Positions 62,572 through 64,000 of a stretch of DNA of 64,000 bases are shown here, one piece after another. The stretch is from Paramecium pentaurelia (lineage: Eukaryota > Ciliophora > Oligohymenophorea > Peniculida > Parameciidae). The stretch covers positions 402,152 through 466,151 of the forward strand of contig CAJJDO010000077.1 in assembly GCA_905183005.1 (NCBI GenBank), in the 5' to 3' direction. Position numbers and translations under genes: made by a program. Within the stretch, counting starts at the first letter, position 1. The number at the start of each line of letters is the position of its first letter. The notes below the pieces were generated by a model that was not told the origin of the DNA, did not search any database, and saw only the letters and a list, made by a program, of their open reading frames with translations.

Positions 62572-63689
62572 ATGTTGAATTTTTTAAGGTAAAGAATTAA
62601 GGATTATAACTAAGATTCTTTTTCAACATAATTATCAATAATATTTAATAATGCTTAAATTCTCTGAAGAATTCAATTTTCAATATTGAAGGAATTAGGA
62701 ATATTTAAAAAGACAAAAGCTATTAATAACAAACCCTAATGTCATTTCTTATGTATTATTGAAATTAATTTTGTTGCTTGTTTGATAAACAATTTATTAA
62801 ACACATGATAAAAGTTTTCTTACCATGAAATTTAATATTGCAGTTTATTGATTAATTTGATGAGTATTTTATAATGGACCAATTGATATACTGATACATT
62901 TAGTAGAAGTTATTAGTAGTTATATTTTATTTTTAAAGGAAAATCAGAAGAAATATTATTATTTATTTGATTATCTTATTGAGAGAAATAGCTTAGACAG
63001 TAGTATAAGTGTCAATTAAAACAGGAAAGAATTTATGAATTATAATTCCTTTTTAAATTTTATGTTTATAATTTTAAAACTTTCTTAAATAAATGCTTTG
63101 AATTTCTAAAAGTATCAGAGATGATGTTGATCTATTCTTAAGATATTAGATTATCCTAAAAGACTAATTGAACATCCTAATTATTAGATATCATTAATAT
63201 TATTATAAGTTTATTTAGGTGCTATAAATTAAATAACAAGAGCTATAATATTTTTTTGATAGACAGCAATTAATACAAAGAGAAATTGTTAAGATGTGAA
63301 AATTTTCCTAAGATAAATTATATTTTGAAAGATAAAAAAGCAAACATAAATTTAAATTAAATGTTGAATTAATGAGACCAAGTAAAAAATAATTTATTCT
63401 TAATGATGAATTAGAATAACAAATTAATTACAAGAAGTTGAAATTTTAGATTAATTTATGGATTAAGTTAGAAATAAAATACCTGAACGTTTGCAAATTT
63501 TAAAAGTATCTGATGTAAATGTGGGAGCAATCAAAAAAAAAAAATAAAATTTCTATTGCCTTTGCTAAACAGGGTATTATAAAATATTTTAAGGAGATTG
63601 AATCATCTTGTTTTAAGAACAAATAAAGAAAAATTCTATAACCTGGGATTAAAATAATTCGAGAAATAAGATTTCATATTTCAGAATGA
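62572..63689 (+). CDS. Multi-exon gene, exon joins unresolved
   Basis: Protein-like stretches in changing frames: YLKRQKLLITNPNVISYVLL, VISSYILFLKENQKKYYYLF, FLRYQIILKDQLNILIIRYH, FKLNVELMRPSKKQFILNDE, ILDQFMDQVRNKIPERLQIL, and a C-terminal part near IIREIRFHISE before TGA 63687. A 26-nt intron after the first few codons and a 30-nt one near 62811 fit, but at least one TGA (near 62690) remains that I could not remove. It could be a gene with five or more small introns or a damaged copy. Helical; no family named. Confidence 0.42.
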
Positions 63690-63903
63690 ACATTAATATT
63701 TTTAGAATTTATAATTAGCATAACCACAAATATAACATTAATAGATTAGAAATTATTTCAAATATTTTTATAGCTTAAATCCTTTTGGACATTATCATTT
63801 ATATATAAAAATTTTTTTAATTATTAATAAAATTTTGAATTTAAATTTGCTTTTTATACCGGTATGGATATATTATTTAAAATTTAATAAAAAGTCATCT
63901 GCA

Positions 63904-64000
63904 ATGTCTTAAAAAGAATCCATTTTACTTGGAGGAGGTTGTTGTCCTCCTAGAACAAGCCCACTGGAACAATTAATCTAAAAATCAGATAATTAAGACA
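63904..64000 (+). CDS. Start of a further gene, cut by window end
   Basis: An ATG at 63904 opens a frame that continues to the last base: MSQKESILLGGGCCPPRTSP and onward. The Gly/Cys/Pro-rich start is too short to identify. It follows a 214-bp spacer. Confidence 0.45.

Noticed and set aside
1..64000. tRNA, rRNA or other structural RNA genes
   Set aside because: I looked for T-loop-like GTTCRA..C boxes with flanking stems and GC-rich islands and found none that fit; small RNAs could still be missed by eye.
1..64000. CRISPR arrays, insertion sequences, bacterial promoters and ribosome binding sites
   Set aside because: The code, introns and gene families are those of a ciliate nucleus; no direct-repeat array, transposase or telomeric repeat was seen.
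1..64000. Retained internal eliminated sequences
   Set aside because: TA-bounded segments with TAYAG-like ends are too frequent by chance in DNA this AT-rich; without micronuclear sequence I cannot support any.

Overview
The window looks like macronuclear DNA from a ciliate of the Paramecium type. Three things support this. The sequence is very AT-rich. Nearly every long protein reads through TAA and TAG as glutamine and ends only at TGA. Frames are repeatedly joined by very short GT..AG introns, mostly 20-35 nt with 25-28 nt commonest. Genes are packed head to tail with gaps of 4-130 bp, and a few larger (200-580 bp) AT-rich spacers lie mostly between divergent genes. I cannot name the species. 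All gene models were translated and spliced by hand with the ciliate nuclear code; intron ends are inferred from frame continuity and GT..AG borders, and small ones could be wrong.

Layout. 1-5119: WNK-type kinase (cut by the window edge), a multi-pass membrane protein, a secreted cysteine-rich Kazal-like protein and a small unknown protein. 5567-15484: three paralogous six-TM potassium channels with cyclic-nucleotide-binding-type domains (one on +, two on -) and a kelch protein. 15485-19565: an unresolved small + gene, a one-TM protein, a LITAF-like fragment and a glutamine-rich protein. 19730-26377: a very large CFAP20-domain plus WD40 protein of WDR90/POC16 type, followed by a coiled-coil protein. 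26436-31889: RING-CH membrane E3, CNBD-only protein, GYF-domain protein and EF-hand protein. 32018-38666: DNA ligase IV, sugar transporter, RING-CH/FHA protein and a thioredoxin-fold protein. 39249-45026: kinase with four EF-hands, two unknown basic proteins and an ABCB-type half transporter. 45251-51000: small TIM chaperone, unresolved gene, second kelch protein and an EAG-like potassium channel. 51442-57013: LYR-like small protein, the dynein-regulatory-complex AAA protein DRC11/IQCA1, a small membrane protein, a twin-CX9C protein and CCDC93. 57249-64000: a C2-C2-MORN-lectin fusion, a large alpha-solenoid protein, an unresolved multi-exon gene and the start of one more gene.

How they fit together. 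There is no operon logic. The themes are membrane excitability and calcium signalling (four K+ channels, EF-hand kinase, EF-hand protein, C2 protein), cilia and basal bodies (WDR90, DRC11), mitochondrial intermembrane-space import and assembly (small TIM, twin CX9C, perhaps LYR), and ubiquitin/endosome biology (two RING-CH proteins, LITAF, CCDC93). The most unusual points are a CCHC zinc knuckle with identical spacing placed after the CNBD in three channels, two separate channel-kelch gene pairs in the same order and orientation, and the C2-C2-MORN-lectin and RING-CH-FHA architectures, both starting with likely acylation signals.
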